From Arthrobacter ipis (lineage in GTDB: Bacteria; Actinomycetota; Actinomycetes; Actinomycetales; Micrococcaceae): 64,000 bases of DNA. The stretch's first letter is position 1; the number at the start of each line of letters is the position of its first letter. The notes beneath the pieces are model-generated. The model was not told where the DNA came from. It did not search any database and saw nothing but the letters and a program-made list of their open reading frames with translations. Positions 8,384 to 18,736 of the stretch are shown piece after piece. A program made the position numbers and the translations under genes. The stretch covers positions 702,160 through 766,159 of the forward strand of contig NZ_JAAOXD010000003.1 in assembly GCF_014694315.1 (NCBI RefSeq). Reading direction: 5' to 3'.

Positions 8384-9010
8384 TGTTGCCTCCATTGAGC
8401 TAGTCGCTGTCCCTGGGCGATTTGTGCCGACTTGAAGTTCTCCGAAAAACGACCTGCCTCAAGCGGCAGTTACCGTTCCCTTCCTCTGGTGCCAGTCATT
8501 ATCCGTGTCGGCTTGGTTCCTGGATAGCGGGACCAGGGGTCTGCTGCTGCGGTGGCGTGTTTTGCGTGACTTGGCAGCTGTTTGATCCCAACCAGGCTGC
8601 GTAACGGCCGACGTACCGGAGGAGGAGGGATGATCTTGCATCGGATGCAATAATCACTGTTCTACTTTACATAATGCTGATTATCGGCGTTATGAGTGCG
8701 GGCTCAGAAGTGGGTGTGAAGGCTTCCCTGGATGGCCAAGTCCAAGTCCGATGCCTTCCGGCCCGCAGCATGTCGGCGAAATACGGGCGTTCGGCCGCAG
8801 TTTGGCGCGCGGACTCGGCCGGCGTCGACTTCACGCCCACAGGATTCGAACCATGTGTCTGCGCCGATGTCCTGATGGATGGTCATCGGACGATCACATC
8901 GTCCTGCCAGTTCGCCAGGGTCGCGTCACCTCCACAGGATTACTTGACATAATGTCGCCCAACCGATCCATCCCCTGCCTTAGGACAGTTGATTCGGGCG
9001 CTTCCCCGGC
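8384..9010. other. Region without recognisable gene
   Basis: About 630 bases with no gene I can support. It holds palindrome copy B (8636-8650) and, just to its right, an AT-rich stretch around 8655-8690 that could be a promoter. Frames of 60-92 codons exist on both strands but lack ribosome sites and family motifs. It may be decayed accessory DNA. Confidence 0.4.
8636..8650. repeat. Palindrome copy B (CATCGGATG core)
   Basis: TTGCATC-G-GATGCAA, a perfect 7-bp inverted repeat about one base, preceded by GGAGGAGGG and followed by TAATC. It is related to 8052-8064. The shape is that of an operator for a dimeric regulator; GntR-type is one possibility, inferred only from the palindrome. Confidence 0.5.
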
Positions 9011-9199
9011 CTAATTCGGTGCGTGAATGTTAGAGGCTGCTGCGCCAAGCACGTCAGCGCGGTCGTGGAATTTCCGCGCCAATGCGTAGGCCTCACGGGA
9101 CTCGTCCGTGAACTCCGCACCTGCAAGATCGCCCGCCCAGTCCAGAAGATCAGCAATCTTCTTCAGGTGCTGGTACCGAGGCTCGTCCCTCTGCTGCAT
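9011..9199 (-). CDS. Small hypothetical protein, 62 aa
   Basis: Predicted to be almost entirely helical (KKIADLLDWAGDLAGAEF, then ESREAYALARKFHDRADVLG). The ATG at 9199 was chosen; a GTG two codons earlier (9205) has GGGGGA five bases upstream and is an equally good start. No family recognised. It lies just downstream of the uvrA-like gene's terminal end, on the same strand. Confidence 0.5.
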   Translation of the reverse strand: MQQRDEPRYQHLKKIADLLDWAGDLAGAEFTDESREAYALARKFHDRADVLGAAASNIHAPN

Positions 9200-9305
9200 A
9201 TTCACGTGGATCCCCCAATGTTTCGGTGGCAAGGCTGAATCCCTGCCCCGATGTCCTAGGTATACCACTCGTTTGGTTGAGCCTTCAATAAGGTGGCTTA
9301 CTAAG

Positions 9306-11696
<2,391 letters not shown>

Positions 11697-11731
11697 CGTG
11701 TCTCCATCTGTTAAACGGATAGTAGCGGGGT

Positions 11732-12142
11732 TTAGCTAACCTCGTTGATGCGGATCAGGTTCCCGGCCGGATCGCGGAAGGCGCAGTCGCGGACACCGTA
11801 CGGCTGTTGGGTGGGCTCCTGGACCACCTCGGCGCCGCTGGCCTGCACCTTCTCGAACGTGCCGTCCAGGTCCGGAGTGCCGAGCACGAGGCGGGCGTAG
11901 GTGCCCTTGGCCATCATTTCGGTGATGATGCGCCGCTCATCCTCGGTGATCCCCGGGTCGGCGGCCGGCGGTTCCAGGACTATGGACGTGCCGGGCTGAT
12001 CCGGAGGACCGATGGTGAGCCAGCGCATTCCGCCGTATCCCACATCGTTGCGGAGCTCGAACCCAAGGGTGTCGCGATAGAACGCCAGGGAGGCGTCGGC
12101 GTCGTTATGCGGAAGGAATGTCCAGTGAATGGTGAGGTTCAT
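11732..12142 (-). CDS. VOC/glyoxalase-fold protein
   Basis: 136-residue vicinal-oxygen-chelate protein with two beta-alpha-beta modules: the first around WTFLPHNDADASLAFYRDTL, the second ending CAFRDPAGNLIRINEV, the common C-terminal signature of this fold. Members include glyoxalases and bleomycin-type resistance proteins. It begins 9 nt after the AraC gene ends and is followed 35 nt later by the UvrA-like gene. TAGACT six bases before its ATG could also give it a private leaderless transcript. Confidence 0.85.
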   Translation of the reverse strand: MNLTIHWTFLPHNDADASLAFYRDTLGFELRNDVGYGGMRWLTIGPPDQPGTSIVLEPPAADPGITEDERRIITEMMAKGTYARLVLGTPDLDGTFEKVQASGAEVVQEPTQQPYGVRDCAFRDPAGNLIRINEVS

Positions 12143-12151
12143 GCCGCCAGT

Positions 12152-12595
12152 CTAGGTGCGGCCGGACGGGACGGCTTCTCGATTCCTGACCGGTCTGCTC
12201 ACTTGTTTCACCACGCATGACGGCATGCCTGCCGCCTCCCCCGCGGCCTGTGTCCGGTACGCGCTCGGCGGCATGCCGACCAGTTCGGTGAAGCGGCTGC
12301 TGAACGTCCCCAGCGAGGAACAGCCGACGGCGAAGCACACCTCCGTGACGCTGAGGTCGCCGCGCCGCAGCAGCGCCATCGCCCGCTCGATGCGCCGCGT
12401 CATCAAGTAGCTGTACGGGGGCTCGCCGTAGGCCTCCCGGAACTGCCGGCTGAGGTGCCCGGCCGACATGTTCACGCCACGGGCCAGCGCCTCGACGTCC
12501 AGCGGCTGGGCGTATTCCCTGTCGATGCGGTCACGGACGCGGCGCAGCAGCGCCAGATCGTCCAGGCGCTGTGCTGCGGCGGGTTTGCTGGTCAC
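12152..12595 (-). CDS. AraC-family regulator
   Basis: 147-residue protein consisting mainly of the AraC/XylS double helix-turn-helix domain (about residues 12-112): the first HTH around VEALARGVNMSAGHLSRQFR, the second around VTEVCFAVGCSSLGTFSSRF, ending GMPPSAYR. There is no separate ligand domain, so it may act with partner proteins or by abundance, as SoxS/MarA-type regulators do. GTG start at 12595. It heads a leftward unit with the VOC and UvrA-like genes and faces the polyketide synthase gene across 122 nt. Confidence 0.87.
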   Translation of the reverse strand: MTSKPAAAQRLDDLALLRRVRDRIDREYAQPLDVEALARGVNMSAGHLSRQFREAYGEPPYSYLMTRRIERAMALLRRGDLSVTEVCFAVGCSSLGTFSSRFTELVGMPPSAYRTQAAGEAAGMPSCVVKQVSRPVRNREAVPSGRT

Positions 12596-12624
12596 AGTCG
12601 CGATGGTGCTACGTCCGGCGGGAG

Positions 12625-12652
12625 TTGTCCAGTCCGCGCCTTGTCCAGTCCG
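12625..12652. repeat. Direct repeats between araC-like and PKS genes
   Basis: TTGTCCAGTCCG occurs at 12625-12636 and again at 12641-12652, a 16-bp period, with a looser CAGTCC copy at 12671-12676. Direct repeats are the usual half-site arrangement for AraC-type regulators, and this is the shared upstream region of the divergent genes. Confidence 0.45.
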
Positions 12653-12682
12653 GAGCTGCCCGCCATAGGTCAGTCCAATCCA

Positions 12683-12710
12683 TTGTCTTAACCTGCGGTC
12701 TCGTTAAGAA
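12683..12710 (+). promoter_or_regulatory. Promoter of type III PKS operon
   Basis: TTGTCT (12683-12688) and TAAGAA (12705-12710) are separated by 16 bp, and the -10 lies 7 nt before the ATG at 12718, implying a leaderless transcript. Confidence 0.4.
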
Positions 12711-12717
12711 TGAACGA

Positions 12718-13899
12718 ATGACGGTCTATGTGAGAGCCCTCGAAACCGCAGTTCCGCCTACTCTGCTCATCCAGCACGAGGCCCGTGACGTGTTCGCAGC
12801 CCAGCCCGGCCTGACACGCCTTGGCTCACGGCTCGTGTCCACGTGCTTTGATTCCGCCGCCATCGACACCCGGTACACGGCGGTCCGCGAACTGACCCTG
12901 GACTCCACCGCCGAAAATCCCCAGTTTTTTGATCCGCAGACCGGCCTGCTGCGCAGCCCCAGCACCAAGGCACGCAACAACCTCTTCGCCGAGGAAGCAA
13001 CGAAGCTTTTCATCGATGCGGCGGACGCGGCCGTTGCCAAATGCGACGGTATTGATCCGCTGGACATCACCCACCTCATCACGGTCTCCTGCACCGGCTT
13101 TTTCAACCCCGGGCCGGATTACAAGATCGTCCGCGCCCTGGGCCTCAACCCAGCAGTGCAGCGCTACCACCTTGGCTTCATGGGCTGCTACGCAGCGTTT
13201 CCGGCGCTCCGTGCGGCCAAGTCATTCTGCGAGGCGGACCCGACGGCGGTTGTGCTCGTCGTGTGCGCCGAGCTCTGCTCCCTGCACGTCCGGACCTCCA
13301 ACGATCCCGACACGATCATGGGATCTGCATTGTTTGCGGATGGCGCGGCGGCCGCCGTCGTGACAGCCCGCGTGGATCTGGAGTCTCCGCCGCTGCTCCA
13401 ACTGGACCTCTTCGAGACGGTCCTGACCCCCGTGGGCGAGGACTCCATGGCCTGGAACATCGGCGATGAGGGCTTTGAGATGGTGCTCGGCAACTATGTG
13501 CCGCACATCATCGACGAGCACATCGTGGGCGCGCTCGAGCCGTTGCTGGCACGCGACCCCTCCCTGCGGGACCTCGCCTACCGCGACATTACCCACTGGG
13601 CCATCCACCCGGGCGGCCGCAGCATCCTGGACAAGGTCCAGTCCCGGCTGGACCTCACCGACGAGCAGCTGCGTCCGGCCCGCGAAACGCTGCGGAACTA
13701 CGGCAACATGAGCAGCGCCACGGTGCTTTTCGTCCTCAAGCACATTCTGGATCTTCCGTCGCGGGAGGGTGCAGAACGAATCTGTTCCATGGCCTTCGGC
13801 CCCGGGCTGACCGTGGAAACCGGGCTGTTCACCAAGGTCAAGCAGCCGGCCGGTGAGCTTGACGCCGTGGCCGGCGAGGCCGAGCCGTCGCTGGCCTGA
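12718..13899 (+). CDS. Type III polyketide synthase
   Basis: 393-residue chalcone-synthase-fold enzyme that condenses acyl-CoA with malonyl-CoA units and cyclises the product. The catalytic triad is visible: Cys157 in GFMGCYAAFPALR, His in WAIHPGGRSIL, and Asn in NYGNMSSATVLFVL. The length is normal. The frame is open further upstream, but the ATG at 12718 begins the conserved N-terminus and follows a plausible -10 by 7 nt. A methyltransferase and a flavin monooxygenase follow directly, an order like srsA-srsB-srsC of Streptomyces griseus, which makes methylated and hydroxylated alkylresorcinols. A related phenolic lipid or quinone is the likely product; this is inference. Confidence 0.93.
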   Translation: MTVYVRALETAVPPTLLIQHEARDVFAAQPGLTRLGSRLVSTCFDSAAIDTRYTAVRELTLDSTAENPQFFDPQTGLLRSPSTKARNNLFAEEATKLFIDAADAAVAKCDGIDPLDITHLITVSCTGFFNPGPDYKIVRALGLNPAVQRYHLGFMGCYAAFPALRAAKSFCEADPTAVVLVVCAELCSLHVRTSNDPDTIMGSALFADGAAAAVVTARVDLESPPLLQLDLFETVLTPVGEDSMAWNIGDEGFEMVLGNYVPHIIDEHIVGALEPLLARDPSLRDLAYRDITHWAIHPGGRSILDKVQSRLDLTDEQLRPARETLRNYGNMSSATVLFVLKHILDLPSREGAERICSMAFGPGLTVETGLFTKVKQPAGELDAVAGEAEPSLA

Positions 13900-13904
13900 C
13901 GGCC

Positions 13905-14639
13905 GTGAGGATCCCAGGAAGTGGCCCGGGCGTCCTCGGCCTACGGGACACGGACGCCGTCGAGGACATGGACCGGCCGGACTGCGATCCGGAACGGCTG
14001 CAGCGTACCTACGAGCAGTTCGCACTGGTGAACCGCGTGGTCTCCGGCTGGCGCCGGCTGTACCGCACCAGAGTCCGCGAGCAGCTGGCAGGCGTGGGCC
14101 CGGCAACGCTGCTGGACGTTGGCTGCGGCGGCGGCGACCTCGCCGTGATGCTCGCCCGCTGGGCGGCCCGGGACGGGATTCAGCTCCAGGTGACGGGGAT
14201 TGACCCGGACGAAAGGGCCTTTCATTTCGCGGCCAACCGCAAGCCCGTCCCCGGCGTCGAATTCCGCCAGGCAAGCAGCGGCGACCTGCTCGCCGAGGGC
14301 AGGTCCTACGACGTCGTGATCTCCAACCACGTGCTGCACCACCTGACCGCGCTGGAGCTGCAGTCATTCCTGGACGATTCCGCCGGGCTGGCCCGCCGCC
14401 TGGCCCTGCACAACGATCTCAGCCGGAGTGCAGCCGCCTATGCGCTGTTCAGTGCCGGTGCCCTGCCGCTCACCGGCTCCTACATCCGCGGCGACGGACT
14501 GACGTCGATCAGGCGCAGCTACACCGTGCCGGAGCTGGCCGCCGTGGTCCCAGCCGGCTGGACGGTGGAACCGCACTCCCCCTTCCACTGCCTGCTCACC
14601 TACCGGCGGCACGATACTTACCGGCAGCGCCAGGCATGA
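13905..14639 (+). CDS. Class I SAM-dependent methyltransferase
   Basis: 244-residue methyltransferase. Motif I is LLDVGCGGGDLAVML (about residues 69-83), the acidic loop is GIDPDERA, and motif IV is VISNHVLHHL. It starts with GTG five bases after the PKS stop and its own stop overlaps the next ATG as ATGA, so the three genes are co-translated. An internal ATG at 13968 is an alternative start. It probably methylates the polyketide on oxygen or carbon. Confidence 0.88.
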   Translation: MRIPGSGPGVLGLRDTDAVEDMDRPDCDPERLQRTYEQFALVNRVVSGWRRLYRTRVREQLAGVGPATLLDVGCGGGDLAVMLARWAARDGIQLQVTGIDPDERAFHFAANRKPVPGVEFRQASSGDLLAEGRSYDVVISNHVLHHLTALELQSFLDDSAGLARRLALHNDLSRSAAAYALFSAGALPLTGSYIRGDGLTSIRRSYTVPELAAVVPAGWTVEPHSPFHCLLTYRRHDTYRQRQA

Positions 14640-15769
14640 CCGATGTGCTGATCGTGGGCGGCGGTCCGGTTGGGCTCTTCCTGGGTTCACTGCTGCTGCA
14701 GCACGGCGTCGCGGTGCGGGTCCTGGAAAGGCGGACCGGACGGAATGCCCACACCAGGGCCATCGGGATCCATCCGCCGGCGCTCGCCGCCCTCGAACGC
14801 ATCGGCGTCGCCCAGGAGCTGATCGGCCGGGGCGTTCCAATCCGCCAGGGCTTCGCCGTGAGCAACGGCCGGAGGATTGCGCACATGCCGTTCGCCCCGG
14901 TCTCCGACCGTTACCCGTTCGTCCTCGCCGTGCCGCAGCCCGTGACGGAGGAGGTCCTGGAGCGGCGGCTCCGGGAGCTGGACGGCTGCGCGCTGCTCCG
15001 GGACACGCGCGTTACGGGAATGCACGACGACGGCGCCCGGGTCACGCTCAGCGTCACCACTGCCCGGGCAGTGTCCAACCACTCCGCCGCGTTCGCGGTG
15101 GGTGCCGACGGCGCCTACTCGGCAATGCGGTCCCTTCTGGGGGTCGCGGCGCCGGAGAAACAGTATCCGGACCACTACCTGATGGGCGACTATCCCGAGT
15201 CCAGCCCCTATGGCTGCGATGCTGCGCTGTTCCTGGAAAGCGACGGCATCGTCGAGTCCTTCCCGCTCCCCGGCGGCGTCCGCCGCTGGGTGGTACGGCT
15301 GGGCAGCCCGCCGGCCAGCCCGAACGCGGAGCAGTTGGCCGCGCTCGTTGCCCGCAGAACCGGTGTGGCGCTGGACCCCGGTGCGAACACGATGCTCAGC
15401 AGCTTCAGTGTCCGTTCGCGCTTGGCCGCGCGCATGGTGTCCGGCCGGACGGCGCTGATCGGGGATGCGGCGCACGAGATCAGCCCCATCGGCGGACAGG
15501 GAATGAACCTTGGCTGGCTGGATGCCGAAGCGCTGCTGCCGGGGATCCTCGCCATCGCGCGCGGTGAACCTTCCGCGGAAGCGCTGATGCGTTACGATGC
15601 GTCACGACGCCGGGCGGCAGCCGCGGCCAAACGCCAGGCCGAGGTGAACATGGCGCTTGGCCGGCCGCTTCCGGTAGGTCTGTTGCGGCCCCGGAATGCG
15701 GTGATTGTCCGTGCCGCCGCTATACCGGCCTTCAATGCCCTCGTGGCCCGGCGCTTTACCATGCAGTAG
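14636..15769 (+). CDS. FAD-dependent monooxygenase
   Basis: 377-residue flavoprotein of the PHBH/UbiH class. The FAD dinucleotide fold is VLIVGGGPVGLFLGSLLLQ (GxGxxG, residues 4-22). The middle DG motif is VGADGAYSAMRSLLG. The second FAD motif is TALIGDAAHEISPIGGQGMN, with the expected GD and GQGMN. It overlaps the methyltransferase gene by 4 nt. It probably hydroxylates the aromatic polyketide product, completing a PKS-methyltransferase-oxygenase set. Confidence 0.9.
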   Translation: MTDVLIVGGGPVGLFLGSLLLQHGVAVRVLERRTGRNAHTRAIGIHPPALAALERIGVAQELIGRGVPIRQGFAVSNGRRIAHMPFAPVSDRYPFVLAVPQPVTEEVLERRLRELDGCALLRDTRVTGMHDDGARVTLSVTTARAVSNHSAAFAVGADGAYSAMRSLLGVAAPEKQYPDHYLMGDYPESSPYGCDAALFLESDGIVESFPLPGGVRRWVVRLGSPPASPNAEQLAALVARRTGVALDPGANTMLSSFSVRSRLAARMVSGRTALIGDAAHEISPIGGQGMNLGWLDAEALLPGILAIARGEPSAEALMRYDASRRRAAAAAKRQAEVNMALGRPLPVGLLRPRNAVIVRAAAIPAFNALVARRFTMQ

Positions 15770-15846
15770 CGCGCGCTGCACATCGCCGGACGGCACGGCA
15801 CAAGACGGCACGGCGCTGCACAGCACTGCACAAGACTGGACAGCAT

Positions 15847-15852
15847 TAGGCT
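15847..15852 (+). promoter_or_regulatory. Leaderless -10 box for def
   Basis: TAGGCT lies 6 nt before the ATG of the peptide deformylase gene, with no Shine-Dalgarno in between. The preceding 70 bases are a string of imperfect GCAC-rich short repeats. Confidence 0.5.
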
Positions 15853-15858
15853 GTCCCC

Positions 15859-16563
15859 ATGACCCACGCTTCGCCGCCCACGTCCTACAGCCCCGCCCGC
15901 ATCAGGGAAACAGTGCAGGAACTGCTGGCCGGAGAGGACTTGCCGCCCATCGTGCAGGCCGGGCACCCGGTCCTGCGGCAGCATGCCGCTTCCTTCGAGG
16001 GCCAGTTGGAGCCTGACGAACTCAGCCAGCTGATCGTCCTGATGAGGAAGGTCATGCACGCCGCGCCCGGTGTCGGCCTGGCGGCGCCGCAGCTGGGTGT
16101 TCCGCTGCAGCTGGCTGTCCTCGAGGACCAGTTCGAGATCGACGAGGCCACGGCCGCGGCCCGGGGCAGGACGCCGCTGGAGTTCTTCGCCATGCTGAAT
16201 CCGTCGTACTCCCGCCTTGGCAACGGGACCGCCGCCTTCTTCGAAGGCTGCCTGTCGCTGTCCGGACTGCAGGCTGTGGTGGAGCGTCCCGAAAGCGTGC
16301 GGCTGGAGTATGTAACGCCCGACGGCGGTCAGGTCACCAAAGACTTCAGCGGCTGGCAGGCGCGGATCGTGCAGCACGAAACCGACCACCTCCACGGCAG
16401 GCTCTACATCGACCGGGCTGAGCTCCGGTCGCTCAGCACCAACAGCGAGTACGCCGCGCGCTGGGCCGAACCGGGCATTGGTTTGGCCAGCCGGGAGCTC
16501 GGCTTCCCTGCCGGCGCGCAGGCCGGCCGGGAAGCCGAGGCGGATCAGGCAGAGGCGGTTTAG
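15859..16563 (+). CDS. def: Peptide deformylase
   Basis: 234-residue metalloenzyme that removes the formyl group from the N-terminal Met of nascent proteins. All three family motifs are present: GVGLAAPQ, EGCLS (metal Cys) and HETDH (HExxH, around residue 173). It carries an N-terminal extension of about 30 residues and a charged C-terminal tail. Its TAG overlaps the TAA of the convergent S9 peptidase gene by several bases, leaving no room for a terminator between them. Confidence 0.95.
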   Translation: MTHASPPTSYSPARIRETVQELLAGEDLPPIVQAGHPVLRQHAASFEGQLEPDELSQLIVLMRKVMHAAPGVGLAAPQLGVPLQLAVLEDQFEIDEATAAARGRTPLEFFAMLNPSYSRLGNGTAAFFEGCLSLSGLQAVVERPESVRLEYVTPDGGQVTKDFSGWQARIVQHETDHLHGRLYIDRAELRSLSTNSEYAARWAEPGIGLASRELGFPAGAQAGREAEADQAEAV

Positions 16564-18662
16564 GCGGACGCGGATTTGGCGGACTCGTTCTCCAGGGTGC
16601 CAATGCGGTTGCTGTCCGTCGGCAGGTACTTCGCCCACCAGGCCAGGATGTGTTCGAACCGCTGCCGCCGGTGATGCGGTGTTCCCGAGCGCGACAACTC
16701 GTGGTCCTCGCCCGGGAACACGAGAAACGCGGAGTCGACTCCCTGCTGCTTGAGGGCCGTGAAGTAGCGTTGGCCCTGCTCCACCGGGCAGCGCAGGTCA
16801 TCTTCGCTGTGGATTACCAGCGTGGGTGTCCGGACCGCGGCTACCGTTGCCATGGGGCTTTGTGCGGCCACCTGCTCGGCCGCCGAGCCAACATATTCAC
16901 CGCCAAAGAACCAGCCGATGTCTGACGAGCCCGTGAAGCTCACGGGATCCAGGAAGCCCCGCTCCACGATGGCTGCCTGGAACCGGTGGTCCTGGCTGAT
17001 GGTCCACGCCGTGAGGTAGCCGCCGTAGGAACCGCCCATGATTCCCAGGGCGCCGGCGTCGAGGGAAGAGAACTTCTCGAGGCTTCCGTCCAGGAAGGCG
17101 AGCACGTCCTGCATGTCCACGGTGCCCATCCGCTCCTTGATGCTCCGGCCGTGGGCCTGGCCGTAACCGGCCGAGCCGCGCGGGTTGCACATCAAAACGG
17201 CGTATCCGGCCTCGGCATAGACCTGCGCCTCATCAAAGAACGCGGTGGTGTACTGCGCGAACGGTCCGCCGTGGATGTTCAGCAGCACGGGGTGGGGACC
17301 CTTGCCCGGCGGCAGAACCAGCCAGCCGTGGACCGGGTAGCCGTCAGGGGCCGGGAAGGTCAGCTCCTGCGGTTCGATAATGCCTGCTTCTGTCCGCAGG
17401 GCGGCCGAGAAATCGCTGAGCAGGCGGAGCTGGCCGTCTTCGAGGACCCCCACATCACCCGCCGTGGCGGCGTCGCTGTAGCTGAGGAACACCGTGCCCG
17501 CACCGTCTCCGGCCCCGGCGACCACGAGGTCACCATGCACGAGGAGGGAGTGGTCTCCCGTGGCGCTGAATTCGAGCAGCTCCACCGTTCCCTGGGCATT
17601 GTTGAGCACCAGCGCACTGTCTTTGCCGCGGAGGCCGATGGTGGCACCGGGCGCTTCGACGTCCATGTTCTCCGCGTCGCTCAGGGCCGTGGCGTCGCCG
17701 CCGGCTGTGGGCATGACGTACAGGACCGTGTTCTTGGCAACGAAGTCCTGGCGGGTGCTGCCCAGGTCCTGGCCAGTGAAGAACAGCCAGCGGCCGTCCG
17801 CCGACTCCCGGACGTCGGAAACGGTCTGGGCGCCCACGTTGGGGACCGGCACCAAAGCCGGGGTGCCGCCGTCGGCTGCTATGCGGTAGATCCCGGATAC
17901 CAGGTCCTGGTCCGCATCCTCGTGGAGCGCCGCGACGAAGTAAATGGCGCTGCCGTCGCTGCTGAAGGTTGCGCCGCTGTGGTCGGTTGCCGACGTCGTG
18001 AGTTTCCGCGCCTCCGGGAAGCCGCCGGAATCCTCACCGGGCTGCACCGTACTCTCACCCTCGCCGTCGCTCTTGCTGCGCGCACTGTGGCTCCGCTTGG
18101 CGGCGCGCCCCACTGGCTTGACCCAGGGTTCCCCGCCCAGCTCCGGAACATCGAGCAGGAAAAGCTGCAGCGGCTTGTCCCGGGTGTAGCCCTCACCGTT
18201 CATCCGGTACTTGTAGTCCTGGATGAACCGGGCGTCCTCGGCGCCGGACCCCACGCCGTCGAGCGTTCCATAACGGCCCGCCTCCGGTTCCCTTGAACCG
18301 AACACGATGCGGTTCGAATCCGGCGACCAGGCGAAGGAGCTGACACCCATCTTTCTGTCGGTCAGGGCCTGCGGCTCCCCGCCGGCGGCCTCCACCACGT
18401 GGAGCTGGGGCGGGGAGCCCGGGGCGGCACGGAGGAAAGCCAGCACGCGGCCATCGGGCGAAAAAGCCGGCGCGGTGTCGCGGAAGCCCCGGGTCACACG
18501 GCGGGGAAGCCTTTCCGGGTCCCGGGGCACACTCCACAGCTGGCCGACATAGGAATCTGAGTCGAAGTCCGGCCGTACGACGGACACAACGGCCCTGGTG
18601 CCGTCGGGGTGCACGGCGGGGGCGGAGACGGAGTTGAGCAGCGGCAGATGTTCAGGCTTCAT
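16560..18662 (-). CDS. S9-family prolyl oligopeptidase-like serine peptidase
   Basis: 700-residue peptidase with an N-terminal beta-propeller (WD/TolB-like strands such as TAPAFSPDGRVLAFLRA and FAWSPDSNRIVFGSRE) and a C-terminal alpha/beta hydrolase domain. The triad is visible: Ser in GGSYGGYLTAW (about residue 543), Asp in HSEDDLRCP, and His in GEDHELSR. No signal peptide, so probably cytosolic, cleaving short peptides. The chosen ATG at 18662 begins MKPEHLPLL and lies 7 nt from a TAGGCT box; an upstream in-frame codon would add 14 residues with no family support. Confidence 0.9.
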   Translation of the reverse strand: MKPEHLPLLNSVSAPAVHPDGTRAVVSVVRPDFDSDSYVGQLWSVPRDPERLPRRVTRGFRDTAPAFSPDGRVLAFLRAAPGSPPQLHVVEAAGGEPQALTDRKMGVSSFAWSPDSNRIVFGSREPEAGRYGTLDGVGSGAEDARFIQDYKYRMNGEGYTRDKPLQLFLLDVPELGGEPWVKPVGRAAKRSHSARSKSDGEGESTVQPGEDSGGFPEARKLTTSATDHSGATFSSDGSAIYFVAALHEDADQDLVSGIYRIAADGGTPALVPVPNVGAQTVSDVRESADGRWLFFTGQDLGSTRQDFVAKNTVLYVMPTAGGDATALSDAENMDVEAPGATIGLRGKDSALVLNNAQGTVELLEFSATGDHSLLVHGDLVVAGAGDGAGTVFLSYSDAATAGDVGVLEDGQLRLLSDFSAALRTEAGIIEPQELTFPAPDGYPVHGWLVLPPGKGPHPVLLNIHGGPFAQYTTAFFDEAQVYAEAGYAVLMCNPRGSAGYGQAHGRSIKERMGTVDMQDVLAFLDGSLEKFSSLDAGALGIMGGSYGGYLTAWTISQDHRFQAAIVERGFLDPVSFTGSSDIGWFFGGEYVGSAAEQVAAQSPMATVAAVRTPTLVIHSEDDLRCPVEQGQRYFTALKQQGVDSAFLVFPGEDHELSRSGTPHHRRQRFEHILAWWAKYLPTDSNRIGTLENESAKSASA

Positions 18663-18669
18663 CCACGTG

Positions 18670-18675
18670 AGCCTA
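18670..18675 (-). promoter_or_regulatory. Leaderless -10 box for S9 peptidase
   Basis: On the minus strand TAGGCT lies 7 nt before the ATG at 18662. It supports that start over the longer one. Confidence 0.5.
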
Positions 18676-18723
18676 GCGGGTCGGGCAAGGGCACGGAACG
18701 GCAAGTGCGGAAAACACCTGCCC

Positions 18724-18729
18724 TAGGAT
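18724..18729 (+). promoter_or_regulatory. Leaderless -10 box for rRNA methyltransferase
   Basis: TAGGAT lies 7 nt before the ATG at 18737, back to back with the S9 peptidase promoter about 50 bp away. Confidence 0.5.
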
Positions 18730-18736
18730 TGACCTC

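Noticed and set aside
8674-8952. A 92-codon plus-strand frame after palindrome copy B
   Set aside because: No ribosome site, no family pattern and an overlapping minus-strand frame of similar quality.
12571-12717. Upstream in-frame extension of the type III PKS
   Set aside because: The extension crosses the direct repeats and the putative promoter and has no similarity to PKS N-termini.
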